Shown: positions 7,201 to 15,209, numbered from the stretch's first letter. The stretch is DNA of 33,081 bases from JANMEX01 sp031423755 (GCA_031423755.1 JANPGC010000075.1:1-33081); one strand, 5' to 3'. Notes: generated from the sequence alone by a model not told the origin. Program-made: numbers and translations.

Positions 7201-8739
7201 TCAGACGTAAGCACCTGCAATCGCCCGCTTTTCACGCCGCCTTTGCACAGACGAGGAAATATTCATTGATTCCCGATACTTGGCAACTGTGCGTCGGGCG
7301 ATCTCGATACCTCGCTTGGTCAGCTCATCAACGATCTGGTCATCAGACAGCACATCTTTGGACGATTCTGCTTCGATCATATGACGGATCGTATGCCGCA
7401 CGGCTTCGGCAGAATGCAGGTCGCCGCCGTCAGAATTGGCAATTGCCGCGCTGAAAAAGAACCGCAGTTCAAACACCCCGCGCGGTGTCTCAATGTACTT
7501 GTTTGCGGTTACCCGGCTTACTGTCGATTCATGCATCTTGATCGCCTCGGCAATGGTCTTCAAGTTCAGCGGCCTGAGGCGCGAAACACCGTGGATCAAG
7601 AACGCGTCCTGCTGCTTGACGATTTCTTGTGCCACCTTCAAAATCGTCCGCGCGCGCTGGTCCAGACTCCGTGTAAGCCAGTTGGCAGTCTGCAGACATT
7701 CCGAAAGAAATTCTTTGTCCGCAGAATTTTTTGTGCTGCGGGATACCTTTGCGTAATAAGATTGATTGACCAGCACACGGGGCAGGGCTGCCGGATTGAG
7801 CTCGATAAGCCAAGACCCGCCGGCCGCCGCCCGTACGGAAACATCCGGAACGATTGTTTCCATGGTCCCGCCGGCAAAAGCGGTGCCGGGCTTGGGATCG
7901 AGTGCGCGGATTTCCGCCAGCATGTCGAGAATGTCTGCATCATCCACACCGCAAATACGCTTCAACTGCGCAAAATCGCGCTTCGCCAGCAGCTCAAGGT
8001 TGGCAATCAGCGCCTTCATCGCTGGATCCAGCCGGTCCTTCAAGGCAAGTTGAATCGCAAGACACTCGGCGAGCGAGCGGGCAAACAGTCCGGGAGGGTC
8101 GAATTCTTGCAGCTTTTTCAGAACTCTTTGACCGGTTTCCACTGAAAGCCCGAGCTTCTGCGCGGCTTCATGCACATCGGCCCGCAAATAGCCGCTTTCG
8201 TCCAACCCATCTGCAAGTTCGCTCGCCAGAGCGCGCTCGCCTTTGTCAGAAAATCCAAAGGCGATCTGCTCAGCGACGTGGCCGCGCAGCGTGACCGGCA
8301 TGGCCAGAACATCTTCAAAGTCAAAGCTGTCGCCATCGCCTCCGCCCTGTCCTCCCGTCGCTGCCGACTTCCACTGTGACGCAAGGTCAGGGCTGAGTTC
8401 GGGGCCAGTGCCGGGATCGTCGGGAAACAAATTGTCCACCGGCGCGTCAAATGCCGCGGAAAGCTCGGCGGCCGACGAAATGTCCTGCCGCACCCAGTCG
8501 CCAGCGTCGCTATCATCCTGCCATTCCTCCCGGTCGGGAAGATCCGGAAAATCAAGGATTGGTTGTGTGTCACTGCTTTCGGGAGATGGTTCCAAGAGCG
8601 GATTGCGCTCCATTTCCTCTTCGACAAACCGCTGCAATTCAACATGCGTCAGCTGCAGCAGCCGTATCGACTGCATCAGCTGCGGCGTCATCACGAGCGA
8701 TTGTGATTGCCGAAGTGCAAGTTTCGCTGCAAGCGCCAT
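7201..8739 (-). CDS. rpoN: RNA polymerase sigma-54 factor RpoN
   Basis: 512 aa from the ATG at 8739. The frame stays open 183 bases further upstream, but that extension is unlike the family while MALAAKLALRQSQSLVMTPQLMQSIRLLQL is the canonical sigma-54 start. Region I (about 1-50) is Gln/Leu-rich and contacts the core enzyme and activators. An acidic region II follows (about 55-130). The core-binding and helix-turn-helix parts include HESTVSRVTANKYIETPRGVFELRFFFS. The RpoN box ARRTVAKYRE (about 481-490) reads the -24 element. It directs transcription of nitrogen-related and other genes that depend on AAA+ activators. lptB is upstream, and hpf and ptsN downstream. Confidence 0.97.
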   Translation of the reverse strand: MALAAKLALRQSQSLVMTPQLMQSIRLLQLTHVELQRFVEEEMERNPLLEPSPESSDTQPILDFPDLPDREEWQDDSDAGDWVRQDISSAAELSAAFDAPVDNLFPDDPGTGPELSPDLASQWKSAATGGQGGGDGDSFDFEDVLAMPVTLRGHVAEQIAFGFSDKGERALASELADGLDESGYLRADVHEAAQKLGLSVETGQRVLKKLQEFDPPGLFARSLAECLAIQLALKDRLDPAMKALIANLELLAKRDFAQLKRICGVDDADILDMLAEIRALDPKPGTAFAGGTMETIVPDVSVRAAAGGSWLIELNPAALPRVLVNQSYYAKVSRSTKNSADKEFLSECLQTANWLTRSLDQRARTILKVAQEIVKQQDAFLIHGVSRLRPLNLKTIAEAIKMHESTVSRVTANKYIETPRGVFELRFFFSAAIANSDGGDLHSAEAVRHTIRHMIEAESSKDVLSDDQIVDELTKRGIEIARRTVAKYRESMNISSSVQRRREKRAIAGAYV

Positions 8740-8768
8740 CAACCAGACCCACTGTTCCCGAAATCGAT

Positions 8769-8829
8769 GAAACTGGCATGGCAATTGCAAGTCAAGCCGA
8801 ATCCGGTCTATTCGCCGGAAACTGGCATG
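8769..8829 (+). repeat. Direct repeat GAAACTGGCATG (two copies) in the rpoN leader
   Basis: The 12-mer occurs at 8769-8780 and again at 8818-8829, 49 bp apart. Each copy begins a GG-N10-GC arrangement on the plus strand. The second (TGGCATG-AAAC-CTGCC) is a weaker sigma-54 match than the first. The repeat lies wholly in the 109-bp gap between lptB and rpoN. Confidence 0.6.
8774..8789 (+). promoter_or_regulatory. Sigma-54-type -24/-12 element on the strand opposite rpoN
   Basis: TGGCATG-GCAA-TTGCA fits the sigma-54 consensus TGGCACG-N4-TTGCW with one mismatch, and the GG and GC doublets are exactly 10 bp apart. It points rightward, away from rpoN and into the antisense strand of lptB, and lies 35 bp upstream of the rpoN start codon. 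Sigma-54 holoenzyme bound here would sit across the rpoN leader, so it could serve autoregulation or make an antisense transcript. Confidence 0.45.
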
Positions 8830-8848
8830 AAACCTGCCTACAAGGTAA

Positions 8849-9637
8849 TCAGAGAGTGAACTGCTCGCCCAGATACAGCCGCCGCACGTCTGTGTTTGCA
8901 ACGATTTCCTTGGGCGTCCCATGGGTCAGAAGCTGCCCTTCATGGATAATGTATGCCCGGTCCACCAGCCCAAGCGTCTCACGCACATTATGATCGGTGA
9001 TCAGCACACCAATACCGCGGCTCGTGAGATGGCGCACCAGATTTTGAATATCCGAGACCGAGATCGGGTCCACCCCGGCAAACGGTTCGTCCAACAGCAT
9101 GAAATTCGGGCGCGAAGCGAGCGCCCGGGCAATTTCAAGCCGCCGCCGCTCGCCGCCAGACAAGGCGATGGACGGCGCTTTGCGCAAGTGGCTGATGTGA
9201 AATTCGCTGAGCAGCGTTTCAAGATCTTCATCGCGCTGTTTCTTGTCTTTCTCAACCACTTCGAGCACCGCGCGGATATTGTCCTCCACCGAAAGCCCGC
9301 GGAAAATAGAGGCTTCCTGCGGCAAATAGCCAATGCCAAGCCGCGCGCGGCGGTACATCGGCATTTGCGTCACGTCATGGCCGTCGATTTCAATTGTGCC
9401 CGTGTCCACCGGAACAAGGCCTGTCACCATGTAAAAGCACGTTGTCTTGCCTGCGCCGTTGGGGCCAAGCAGGCCGACAGCTTCCCCGGCCCGTAAGCCA
9501 AGCGAGACGCCGTTCACAACCTGCCGCCCCTTGTAGCTTTTGGAAAGTCCTCGCGCGATCAGCGTGCCTTCATACTTTTTTGAAGACATTGGTTGCGCGG
9601 CGCTTTCGTCAGCTTGCGGTTTCTTGAACATCCCCAC
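8849..9637 (-). CDS. lptB: LptB, LPS export ABC transporter ATPase
   Basis: 262 aa. It is the cytoplasmic ATPase of the LptB2FG complex that extracts lipopolysaccharide from the inner membrane and drives it along the LptC-LptA bridge to the outer membrane. Visible are Walker A GPNGAGKTT (58-66), a Q-loop in GYLPQEASIF, the ABC signature LSGGERRR (159-166), Walker B FMLLDEP with the LptB-typical continuation FAGVDP (about 179-190), and the switch His in ITDHNVRETL. The first 20 or so residues (KKPQADESAAQPMSSKK) are a poorly conserved extension, so the true start might be a little downstream. It begins 11 bp after lptA, in the order lptC-lptA-lptB-rpoN. Confidence 0.97.
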   Translation of the reverse strand: MGMFKKPQADESAAQPMSSKKYEGTLIARGLSKSYKGRQVVNGVSLGLRAGEAVGLLGPNGAGKTTCFYMVTGLVPVDTGTIEIDGHDVTQMPMYRRARLGIGYLPQEASIFRGLSVEDNIRAVLEVVEKDKKQRDEDLETLLSEFHISHLRKAPSIALSGGERRRLEIARALASRPNFMLLDEPFAGVDPISVSDIQNLVRHLTSRGIGVLITDHNVRETLGLVDRAYIIHEGQLLTHGTPKEIVANTDVRRLYLGEQFTL

Positions 9638-9648
9638 TGGGCGAACCG

Positions 9649-10194
9649 CTACTTGTTGCTCTTTGGATCAAGGACGATTGACACGCGGCCGCCGCTGCTC
9701 CCGCTCTTGCAGCTTTCAAACTTGGCCTTGCCTGACTTCATGAAAACCGTGAGCTTGCATCCGGTGGCCACATTCTTGCCTTCCGACAGGACAACCTTGT
9801 CTCCGGTCAGGACAAGCACTTGGCTAGACATGTCAAACGTGCCTGCATCTCCGGTGGCTACCTGCGTTTCCGATTTCACATAGACTTTTCCGGACACTTC
9901 CAGATGGTCAATCGCCGCAGAGCCAGTTGTGGCAGAACCACCGTTCTTCACATAATAAACAATAAGTTTGCCAGCCTTCAGCAGCGTCTTGTCTTGGACG
10001 ACACTGACATTGCCGGTGAACTCCGCCACGCTGTCGACTTCGCGCACGTCAAGCCGGTCGCTTTCAATCTGGATTGGCAGATCGTTGGACAGCTTCATCC
10101 CGGTCAGCCGTTCAGACGCCGCCTGCGCCATCGCAACGCTTGGCGCTGAAGCCAGCATCACGGCGAGTCCGATACCCAATAAATTCTGCGTCAT
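9649..10194 (-). CDS. lptA: LptA, periplasmic LPS transport protein (OstA-like)
   Basis: 181 aa with a signal peptide (about 1-24, MTQNLLGIGLAVMLASAPSVAMAQA). The OstA/LptA beta-jellyroll follows: LPIQIESDRLDVREVDSVAEFTGNVSVVQDKTLLKAGKLIVYY, then VYVKSETQVATGDAGTFDMSSQVLVLTGDKVVLSEGKNVATGCKLTVFMKSGKAKF. LptA subunits stack into the periplasmic bridge for LPS. It starts 7 bp after the lptC stop and ends 11 bp before lptB, so the three genes are clearly one unit. Confidence 0.94.
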   Translation of the reverse strand: MTQNLLGIGLAVMLASAPSVAMAQAASERLTGMKLSNDLPIQIESDRLDVREVDSVAEFTGNVSVVQDKTLLKAGKLIVYYVKNGGSATTGSAAIDHLEVSGKVYVKSETQVATGDAGTFDMSSQVLVLTGDKVVLSEGKNVATGCKLTVFMKSGKAKFESCKSGSSGGRVSIVLDPKSNK

Positions 10195-10201
10195 GCCGGT
10201 C

Positions 10202-10906
10202 TCACTCTGCCTGTTGTGGCGCTTGCCCGCCGTTGGCGGTTTTCATCTTCTTTGGATCGATTATCAGCCGTACACGCTTTTCAAACACCAAAAGCTTGCC
10301 ACCATCACTGACCTGCATGGAGTCTGCGGTGATATGCGCCCCGTCCGTCGTGATATCGACAGGTTCAGAAGTGCTCAAGCCGCTTTTGCCGATATCAACC
10401 CGCGCCGATGTCAGTTTCGCCACCATTCCGTCGCTGGTTGTCAATTCTATGCCTTTGCCAAGATCAAGCAAGCTGTTGCCATTGTCAAAAAATCCGCTGC
10501 CAGCCTTGAGCTGCGCCATTGTGTCTATCCCGAATGGCAGTTCGGCAGAAATCTTCTCAAGTTCGACCAGCCCGTTTTTCTTGACTTCCTGATAGGCACG
10601 TTCTGCTTGCATTTTGTAGGGCCGCTTGTCGCCGGTCATCCCGTCCAGCTTCGGATTGGCCATCACGATACGCCCGTCCGAAAGGCTCACGCCCTCCGAC
10701 GACAAAGCCACCGGCAGCTCATTGCGGAAAAACGTCGCCCCGCCAAAAATCCCCGCGCTGACGAGCGCAATGCCCGGAATCGCAAATTTCAGGATGCGCA
10801 CCCGCCGTGAGTGCCTGCCGGCAGACGCAAATACGTCTTCGCCACGCTTGTTTGCCGCGGCGTGAAAATCTTCAATGGTCGGGTGTGAGGTCTCCGCCTG
10901 CGCCAT
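10202..10906 (-). CDS. lptC: LptC, inner-membrane LPS transport protein
   Basis: 234 aa from the ATG at 10906 (MAQAETSHP). An in-frame codon at 10969 would add 21 residues that look non-coding. A cytoplasmic tail is followed by one membrane anchor (about 44-64, ILKFAIPGIALVSAGIFGGATFF) and a periplasmic LptC jellyroll (LSDGRIVMANPKLDGMTGDKRPYKMQAERAYQEVKKNGLVELEKISAELPF...). LptC passes LPS from LptB2FG to LptA. It is the first gene of the leftward lpt-rpoN unit, divergent from sppA. Confidence 0.9.
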   Translation of the reverse strand: MAQAETSHPTIEDFHAAANKRGEDVFASAGRHSRRVRILKFAIPGIALVSAGIFGGATFFRNELPVALSSEGVSLSDGRIVMANPKLDGMTGDKRPYKMQAERAYQEVKKNGLVELEKISAELPFGIDTMAQLKAGSGFFDNGNSLLDLGKGIELTTSDGMVAKLTSARVDIGKSGLSTSEPVDITTDGAHITADSMQVSDGGKLLVFEKRVRLIIDPKKMKTANGGQAPQQAE

Positions 10907-11053
10907 CCGTGAATGAGATCTCTCGTTTTTGATCCAGAGCACAGGAGCAGGGTTGCCAACGCATTGCAACCCGGCCCCGGTTTTCAGCGCGCTTGTCAGA
11001 GCACGCCTCTCATGGTCTATACACGCGTCTTTGCGGCAATTTGAGGATTGTGA
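10907..11053. promoter_or_regulatory. Divergent lptC/sppA promoter region with inverted repeat
   Basis: A 147-bp gap between diverging genes, so it must hold promoters for both. It contains a 7-bp inverted repeat GGGTTGC (10950-10956) / GCAACCC (10966-10972) with a 9-base spacer, which could be an operator. Toward sppA, TTGTCA (10993-10998) followed 17 bp later by TCTATA (11016-11021) is a tentative -35/-10 pair. I saw no equally good pair toward lptC. Confidence 0.35.
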
Positions 11054-12037
11054 ATGTCACAGGCAGCGGACAATTGGCTCGACCGGCGTGTCCTTCGCCG
11101 CAAACTCGGCTTCTGGCGCATTGTCGCGATCCTTCTGGCGCTTCTATGCGGCGGCATCGGCTGGTATGCAGCCAACGGTGGCCTGACGGCGCGCAACTCG
11201 GCACCCCACATCGCCAAGATCCGCATCGAAGGTGCCATCTCCGAAGACGAAAAACTGATGGCGCTGATCAAGAAAGTCGGCGACGAAGAGGCCGTCAAGG
11301 GCGTAATTTTGACGATCAACTCGCCCGGGGGCACCACCGCTGGCGGAGAAGCCTTGTACGAATCGGTTCGTGAACTCGCCGGCAAAAAGCCTGTCGTGTC
11401 GCAGGTTGGAACGCTCGCGGCCTCCGCCGGCTACATGATCGCCGTCGCTTCGGACCATATCATCGCCCGCAAGAGCTCAATTGTCGGCTCTATCGGCGTA
11501 TTGTTCCAATATCCCGACCTTTCCCAGTTGCTCGCCAACGCTGGTGTAAAAGTCGAAACGATCAAATCGAGCCCGCTGAAAGCCGAACCAAATTTTTTCA
11601 GCCCGGCCAGCGAAGAAGCGAAGTCGATGATACGTCGCATGATTCTCGACAGCTATGACTGGTTTGTCTCCATCGTTGACGAACGCCGCCCGCAGCTCGA
11701 CCGCACGCAAACATTGGCGCTGGCCGACGGTTCGGTGTTCACTGGAAGGCAGGCGTTGGCCAACCGGCTGATCGATGGGCTCGGTGGCGAAGAGGCAGCC
11801 ATAGAGTGGCTTGTGTCCAAGGGCGTTGACGGCAAACTTGACGTGATCGAATGGTCGCCGAAGGCCGACAGCGCGTCATGGTGGCTGTCATCTGAAATTT
11901 CGGCGCTGATTTTGCGATTTGCCGGTTTGGATAATTCGAATTCAGGGCTTAATCTTCCATTTTTGAGAGATCGGCTGTTCGCCGATGGCCTCGTCTCACA
12001 ATGGGACGTTGACTCTTCGCCTTCAGGGCGCGATTGA
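11054..12037 (+). CDS. sppA: Signal peptide peptidase SppA (S49 family)
   Basis: 327 aa, short single-domain type. It cleaves leftover signal peptides in the inner membrane. A membrane anchor at about 21-40 (FWRIVAILLALLCGGIGWYAA) is followed by the S49 protease domain. The nucleophile is Ser124 in TLAASAGYMIA and the general base is Lys176 in SSPLKAEPNFF. Their 52-residue spacing agrees with the Ser/Lys pair of short SppA enzymes. INSPGG (oxyanion region) and SIVGSIGVLFQYPDL are also typical. GAGGA lies upstream of the ATG. It heads a plus-strand run with ihfB and lapA. Confidence 0.95.
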   Translation: MSQAADNWLDRRVLRRKLGFWRIVAILLALLCGGIGWYAANGGLTARNSAPHIAKIRIEGAISEDEKLMALIKKVGDEEAVKGVILTINSPGGTTAGGEALYESVRELAGKKPVVSQVGTLAASAGYMIAVASDHIIARKSSIVGSIGVLFQYPDLSQLLANAGVKVETIKSSPLKAEPNFFSPASEEAKSMIRRMILDSYDWFVSIVDERRPQLDRTQTLALADGSVFTGRQALANRLIDGLGGEEAAIEWLVSKGVDGKLDVIEWSPKADSASWWLSSEISALILRFAGLDNSNSGLNLPFLRDRLFADGLVSQWDVDSSPSGRD

Positions 12038-12055
12038 AAGCATTAGATAAAAAGA

Positions 12056-12074
12056 CGGCGTAGCCAATACGCCG
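12056..12074 (+). repeat. Hairpin in the sppA-ihfB gap
   Basis: CGGCGTA (12056-12062) and TACGCCG (12068-12074) form a perfect 7-bp stem with loop GCCAA. There is no T-run after it, so it is not a typical intrinsic terminator. It might stabilise the sppA mRNA end or lie in the ihfB leader. Confidence 0.4.
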
Positions 12075-12106
12075 GATGATGGGATCCGACGCGAGGGACA
12101 CGCGAC

Positions 12107-12391
12107 ATGATAAAATCCGAACTTGTGCAATTTATTGCCGACCGCAACCCGCATCTTTTTCAGCGGGATGTAGAGAATATCGTCAATTCGGTGTTCGAAG
12201 AGATTTCAACCGCTCTGTCTGAGGGTAACCGCGTTGAATTGCGCGGCTTCGGCGCATTTTCGGTGAAAAATCGGCCAGCCCGCGCGGGCCGAAACCCGAA
12301 AACCGGCGAGTCCGTCAGCGTGGATGAGAAATGGGTTCCATTTTTCAAGACTGGCAAAGAGCTCAGGGACCGGCTAAACGGCGCGCTGTGA
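12107..12391 (+). CDS. ihfB: Integration host factor beta subunit
   Basis: 94 aa, the usual length. IhfB pairs with IhfA to bend DNA sharply at specific sites, including at many sigma-54 promoters. The HU/IHF fold is obvious: MIKSELVQFIADRNPHLFQRDVENIVNSVFEEIS helices, then the DNA-binding arm region RVELRGFGAFSVKNRPARAGRNPKTGESVSVDEKWVPFFKTGKELRDRLN with the intercalating Pro in GRNPKTG. GAGGGAC precedes the start. It stands between sppA and lapA, as in other rhizobia. Confidence 0.97.
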   Translation: MIKSELVQFIADRNPHLFQRDVENIVNSVFEEISTALSEGNRVELRGFGAFSVKNRPARAGRNPKTGESVSVDEKWVPFFKTGKELRDRLNGAL

Positions 12392-12433
12392 CCGGCCCCT
12401 AATTCGGCACGACAAGACCTTTGAGGTGAGTTC

Positions 12434-12766
12434 ATGTTCCGCCGGTTCTTCTGGATAATCGTCATGATCCCGTTGGCAATCATTTTGATTGCCCTGTCGG
12501 TTGCCAACCGTAACGTCGTGCCGTTCACAATAGATCCATTCACCCCCGGCAACCCCGTGCTGACATTCTCTGCCCCATTGTTCATGTATTTGTTCGCCAG
12601 CCTTGCCGTCGGCCTGATCCTCGGTTCGGTGATAACCTGGCTGGCGCAGGGCAGCCACCGCGCCAACGCCCGACGCGCCGCGGCAGAGATTGCCTCCTTG
12701 CGCAAAGAGGCGCAGGCGCGCGAGGCGGCCATCCGGGCAAACCAGCCTGCTTTGCCCAACGGCTGA
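12434..12766 (+). CDS. LapA-domain (DUF1049) inner-membrane protein
   Basis: 110 aa with two membrane helices (about 5-25, FFWIIVMIPLAIILIALSVANR, and about 47-70, FMYLFASLAVGLILGSVITWLAQG). A charged, helical cytoplasmic tail follows (ANARRAAAEIASLRKEAQAREAAIR). This is the lipopolysaccharide assembly protein A domain layout. In E. coli LapA works with LapB in LPS assembly control, but the role in alphaproteobacteria is uncertain. A strong ribosome binding site (GAGGTGA) precedes the ATG. It follows ihfB by 42 bp. Confidence 0.85.
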   Translation: MFRRFFWIIVMIPLAIILIALSVANRNVVPFTIDPFTPGNPVLTFSAPLFMYLFASLAVGLILGSVITWLAQGSHRANARRAAAEIASLRKEAQAREAAIRANQPALPNG

Positions 12767-12777
12767 CGGCACTTGGC

Positions 12778-13812
12778 ATGAAAGACCGCGGCAACCAGCG
12801 CAAACCGGCGCAAGGCGCACCCCGTGAGCCGCGCAACAGTGACAGGCCGGTTCGCGCAGAGCATCCGGCCAATCCAGCGCCTGCGCCCCGGCCTTTGGCG
12901 CGCCGCGAAGGCGAACGTCCCGGCGAGCGTCTGCCGATCATACTCGAGACCATACCCACCAAGGACTATGCGCTGATCGACAGTGGCAATGGCCGCAAGC
13001 TCGAACAATACGGTCCATACCGGATCGAGCGGCCAGAAGGTCAAGCGATCTGGCTGCCCTCTCTGGCCAAATCCGAATGGGATAAAGCCGATGCCGTCTT
13101 CACCGGCAACACTGACGAAGAAGGCATGGGCCGCTGGCTGTTCCCCAAATCCGCGCTTGGCGAGACCTGGAACACCGAACACGACGGAATGGCCTATCTT
13201 GGCCGCTTCACGTCGTTCCGCCATGTCGGCGTGTTCCCCGAGCAGGCGGCGCACTGGTCGTTCATGGAAGACTTGATCCGCAACGCCAAGCGACCGGTGA
13301 AAGTTTTGAATCTGTTCGGCTACACCGGCGTCGCTTCACTGATCGCCGCGCGGGCAGGCGCAGAAGTCACTCACGTCGATGCGTCGAAAAAGGCCATCGG
13401 CTGGGCGCGTGAAAATCAGGAAATTGCACGCCTCACAAACAAGCCGATTCGCTGGATCATGGACGATGCGATGAAATTCGTGGCTCGCGAAGAGCGGCGC
13501 GGTTCATCCTATGACATCATCCTGCTCGACCCGCCCGCATTCGGCCGTGGTCCGGGCGGTGAGGTCTGGCAGCTGTTTGAGCATCTCCCGGCAATGGTTG
13601 AAGTCTGCCGCGCCATCCTGTCGCCCAAGCCCTTGGCCATGGTGCTGACTGCCTATTCAATCCGCGCATCCTTCTTCGCCATCCACGAACTGGTGCGTGA
13701 CCGTTTCACCGGCATGGGCGGCACGGTGGAATCCGGCGAGCTGATACTGCGCGAACAGTCAGGTGGGCGTGCGTTGTCGACGTCGCTTTTTTCCCGCTGG
13801 GTGCCGTCATGA
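12778..13812 (+). CDS. Class I SAM-dependent rRNA methyltransferase (RlmI/RlmK-like)
   Basis: 344 aa. The first 50 residues are a basic, Pro/Arg-rich low-complexity tail. The body is a Rossmann methyltransferase: SAM-binding motif I VLNLFGYTGVASLIAARAGAEVTHVDASKKAIGWARENQ (about 174-212) and the catalytic region DIILLDPPAFGRGPGGEVW (about 246-264). The DPP motif is typical of the RlmI/RlmK/RlmL group of cytosine or guanine rRNA methyltransferases. The exact target cannot be read from the sequence. The stop overlaps the next gene's start (ATGA), so the two RNA methyltransferases are coupled. Confidence 0.85.
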   Translation: MKDRGNQRKPAQGAPREPRNSDRPVRAEHPANPAPAPRPLARREGERPGERLPIILETIPTKDYALIDSGNGRKLEQYGPYRIERPEGQAIWLPSLAKSEWDKADAVFTGNTDEEGMGRWLFPKSALGETWNTEHDGMAYLGRFTSFRHVGVFPEQAAHWSFMEDLIRNAKRPVKVLNLFGYTGVASLIAARAGAEVTHVDASKKAIGWARENQEIARLTNKPIRWIMDDAMKFVAREERRGSSYDIILLDPPAFGRGPGGEVWQLFEHLPAMVEVCRAILSPKPLAMVLTAYSIRASFFAIHELVRDRFTGMGGTVESGELILREQSGGRALSTSLFSRWVPS

Positions 13813-14669
13813 GCGAGGGCACCGGCCGCGTTGGCCAAGTCCGCGTGGGTCAAGTCAAGGAGATCACCTCGCTCGCCAATCCGGTGGTCAAGGACATCAA
13901 GGCTTTGGCGATGAAGAAGCATCGCGACGAGTCTGGAGCCTTCGTAGCCGAAGGCCTCAAGCTCATCATCGACGCGCTCGACAAGGGCTGGAAGCTGACC
14001 ATCCTTGTCATCGCCATGGCATCAAAAGACAATGCGCTGGTGCAAAAAACGGCGTCCCGCGCGGTCGCCAAAGGCACACTTGTGTTGGAAGCCAATGAAA
14101 AGATCATCGGCGCAATCACCCGCCGCGACAATCCGCAGGCGGTGATCGGTGTTTTCGAGCAGCGCTATGCTGAGCTTTCGTCCATCAGGCCGGAAGCAGA
14201 CAAAGTCTGGCTGGCGCTCGACCGCGTGCGCGATCCGGGCAATCTCGGCACAATCATCCGCACCGCTGATGCCGTTGGCGCGTCAGGCGTCATTCTCGTA
14301 GGTGACACGACAGACCCGTTTGCGCTCGAAACCGTGCGCGCCACAATGGGTTCGGTTTTCGCAGTTCCGATTTACCGCACAGATGAAGCCGGTTTCCTGG
14401 CCTTCAGCAAAACCTTCAAAGGCCTCACAGTTGGCACGCATCTCAAGGGTTCGGTAGATTACCGGACAGTGGCTTACTCCGGCAAGGCGGTGCTGCTGTT
14501 GATGGGCAATGAGCAAAGCGGCCTCACCGAGCCGTTGGCCAAGGCCTGCGACAAGCTCATTCGCATTCCTCAGGACGGCAATGCCGACTCGCTCAATCTG
14601 GCAGTGGCAACCGGCGTGACGCTCTATGAAGTGCGCCGCCACGCGCTCAAACTCGGCGGGCAAATCTGA
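13809..14669 (+). CDS. TrmH/SpoU-family RNA 2'-O-methyltransferase
   Basis: 286 aa. An N-terminal substrate-binding domain (about 1-100, SLANPVVKDIKALAMKKHRDESGAFVAEGLKLIIDAL) precedes a knotted SPOUT domain. The three SPOUT motifs are visible: LDRVRDPGNLGTIIRTADAVGASGVILVG (motif 1, with the catalytic Arg and Asn), LLLMGNEQSGL (motif 2) and IRIPQDGNADSLNLAVATGVTLYEVRR (motif 3). The family methylates 2'-OH of rRNA or tRNA nucleotides; the target here is unknown. It overlaps the upstream methyltransferase by 4 nt and lspA by 1 nt. Confidence 0.92.
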   Translation: MSEGTGRVGQVRVGQVKEITSLANPVVKDIKALAMKKHRDESGAFVAEGLKLIIDALDKGWKLTILVIAMASKDNALVQKTASRAVAKGTLVLEANEKIIGAITRRDNPQAVIGVFEQRYAELSSIRPEADKVWLALDRVRDPGNLGTIIRTADAVGASGVILVGDTTDPFALETVRATMGSVFAVPIYRTDEAGFLAFSKTFKGLTVGTHLKGSVDYRTVAYSGKAVLLLMGNEQSGLTEPLAKACDKLIRIPQDGNADSLNLAVATGVTLYEVRRHALKLGGQI

Positions 14670-15160
14670 TGCGCTGGCCCTTTCTCACCGGTCTGTCAGT
14701 TGTGCTGATAGCCATCGACCAGCTGGTCAAATGGCTTGTCGAATCCCGCCTGCCGTTTCAGGTCGCGATTGATGTCATTCCATTTTTCAGTCTTTATCGC
14801 ACATGGAACCAAGGCATCGCTTTTTCCATGCTTTGGGGCCTCAATGATCTGGCGTTGATTGCCATAACCCTCGCCATCACGGCTTTCGTCATCTGGCTTG
14901 GCAGCCGCACGCCGGTTGAAAAGATCAGTGCGCGACTGGGTTTCACGCTGATTGTCGCCGGCGCCATTGGCAACTTGATTGACCGGTCAATGTTCGGCCA
15001 TGTCGTCGATTACATCCTCTTCCACACGGAAACATGGGCGTTCGCCGTGTTCAACCTTGCCGACGCCTTCATTTCCGTCGGCGCGGCGATGATCATCCTG
15101 CAGGAACTGCTCGATTGGCTTCGCAGTCGCTCCAGTCAAGGTGGCCCAAAGCTGGATTGA
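14669..15160 (+). CDS. lspA: Lipoprotein signal peptidase (signal peptidase II)
   Basis: 163 aa, four membrane helices. It cleaves the signal peptide of prolipoproteins after lipidation in the inner membrane; FlgH at 31524-32237 would be one client. Conserved motifs are DQLVKWLV (N-terminal), RTWNQGIAFSML, GAIGNLIDR and VVDYILF...FAVFNLADAFISVG. The catalytic aspartates are Asp114 and Asp132. Start and stop overlap the neighbouring methyltransferase by one base (TGATG). Length is normal. Confidence 0.96.
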   Translation: MRWPFLTGLSVVLIAIDQLVKWLVESRLPFQVAIDVIPFFSLYRTWNQGIAFSMLWGLNDLALIAITLAITAFVIWLGSRTPVEKISARLGFTLIVAGAIGNLIDRSMFGHVVDYILFHTETWAFAVFNLADAFISVGAAMIILQELLDWLRSRSSQGGPKLD

Positions 15161-15197
15161 CATTCCGGTCTGGCCGCCTTCCTCTCACGGTCACATT

Positions 15198-15205
15198 GAG
15201 GAGGA
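15198..15205 (+). promoter_or_regulatory. Shine-Dalgarno site that fixes the acuI-like start
   Basis: GAGGAGGA ends four bases before the ATG at 15210. It supports that codon over an in-frame ATG at 15141 that would overlap the end of lspA. Confidence 0.7.
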
Positions 15206-15209
15206 TGAC

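Noticed and set aside
8823..8838. A second full sigma-54 promoter (TGGCATG-AAAC-CTGCC)
   Set aside because: Spacing is right but the -12 part differs from TTGC; GG-N10-GC alone is common by chance. It is kept only as part of the direct repeat.
8740..8922. N-terminal extension of RpoN
   Set aside because: The open frame upstream of 8739 overlaps lptB and encodes residues unlike sigma-54, whose conserved start begins at 8739.
9968..10810. 280-codon plus-strand frame opposite lptA and lptC
   Set aside because: It overlaps two clear lpt genes across their junction, has no recognisable domain and no proper ribosome binding site context.
12056..12074. Intrinsic terminator after sppA
   Set aside because: The hairpin is good but no T-run follows, so I list it only as a hairpin.
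12160..13254. Long antisense open frame (364 codons) opposite ihfB, lapA-like gene and the methyltransferase
   Set aside because: It covers three well-supported genes, resembles no family, is Arg/Ala-rich and is the expected by-product of GC-rich codon bias on the other strand.
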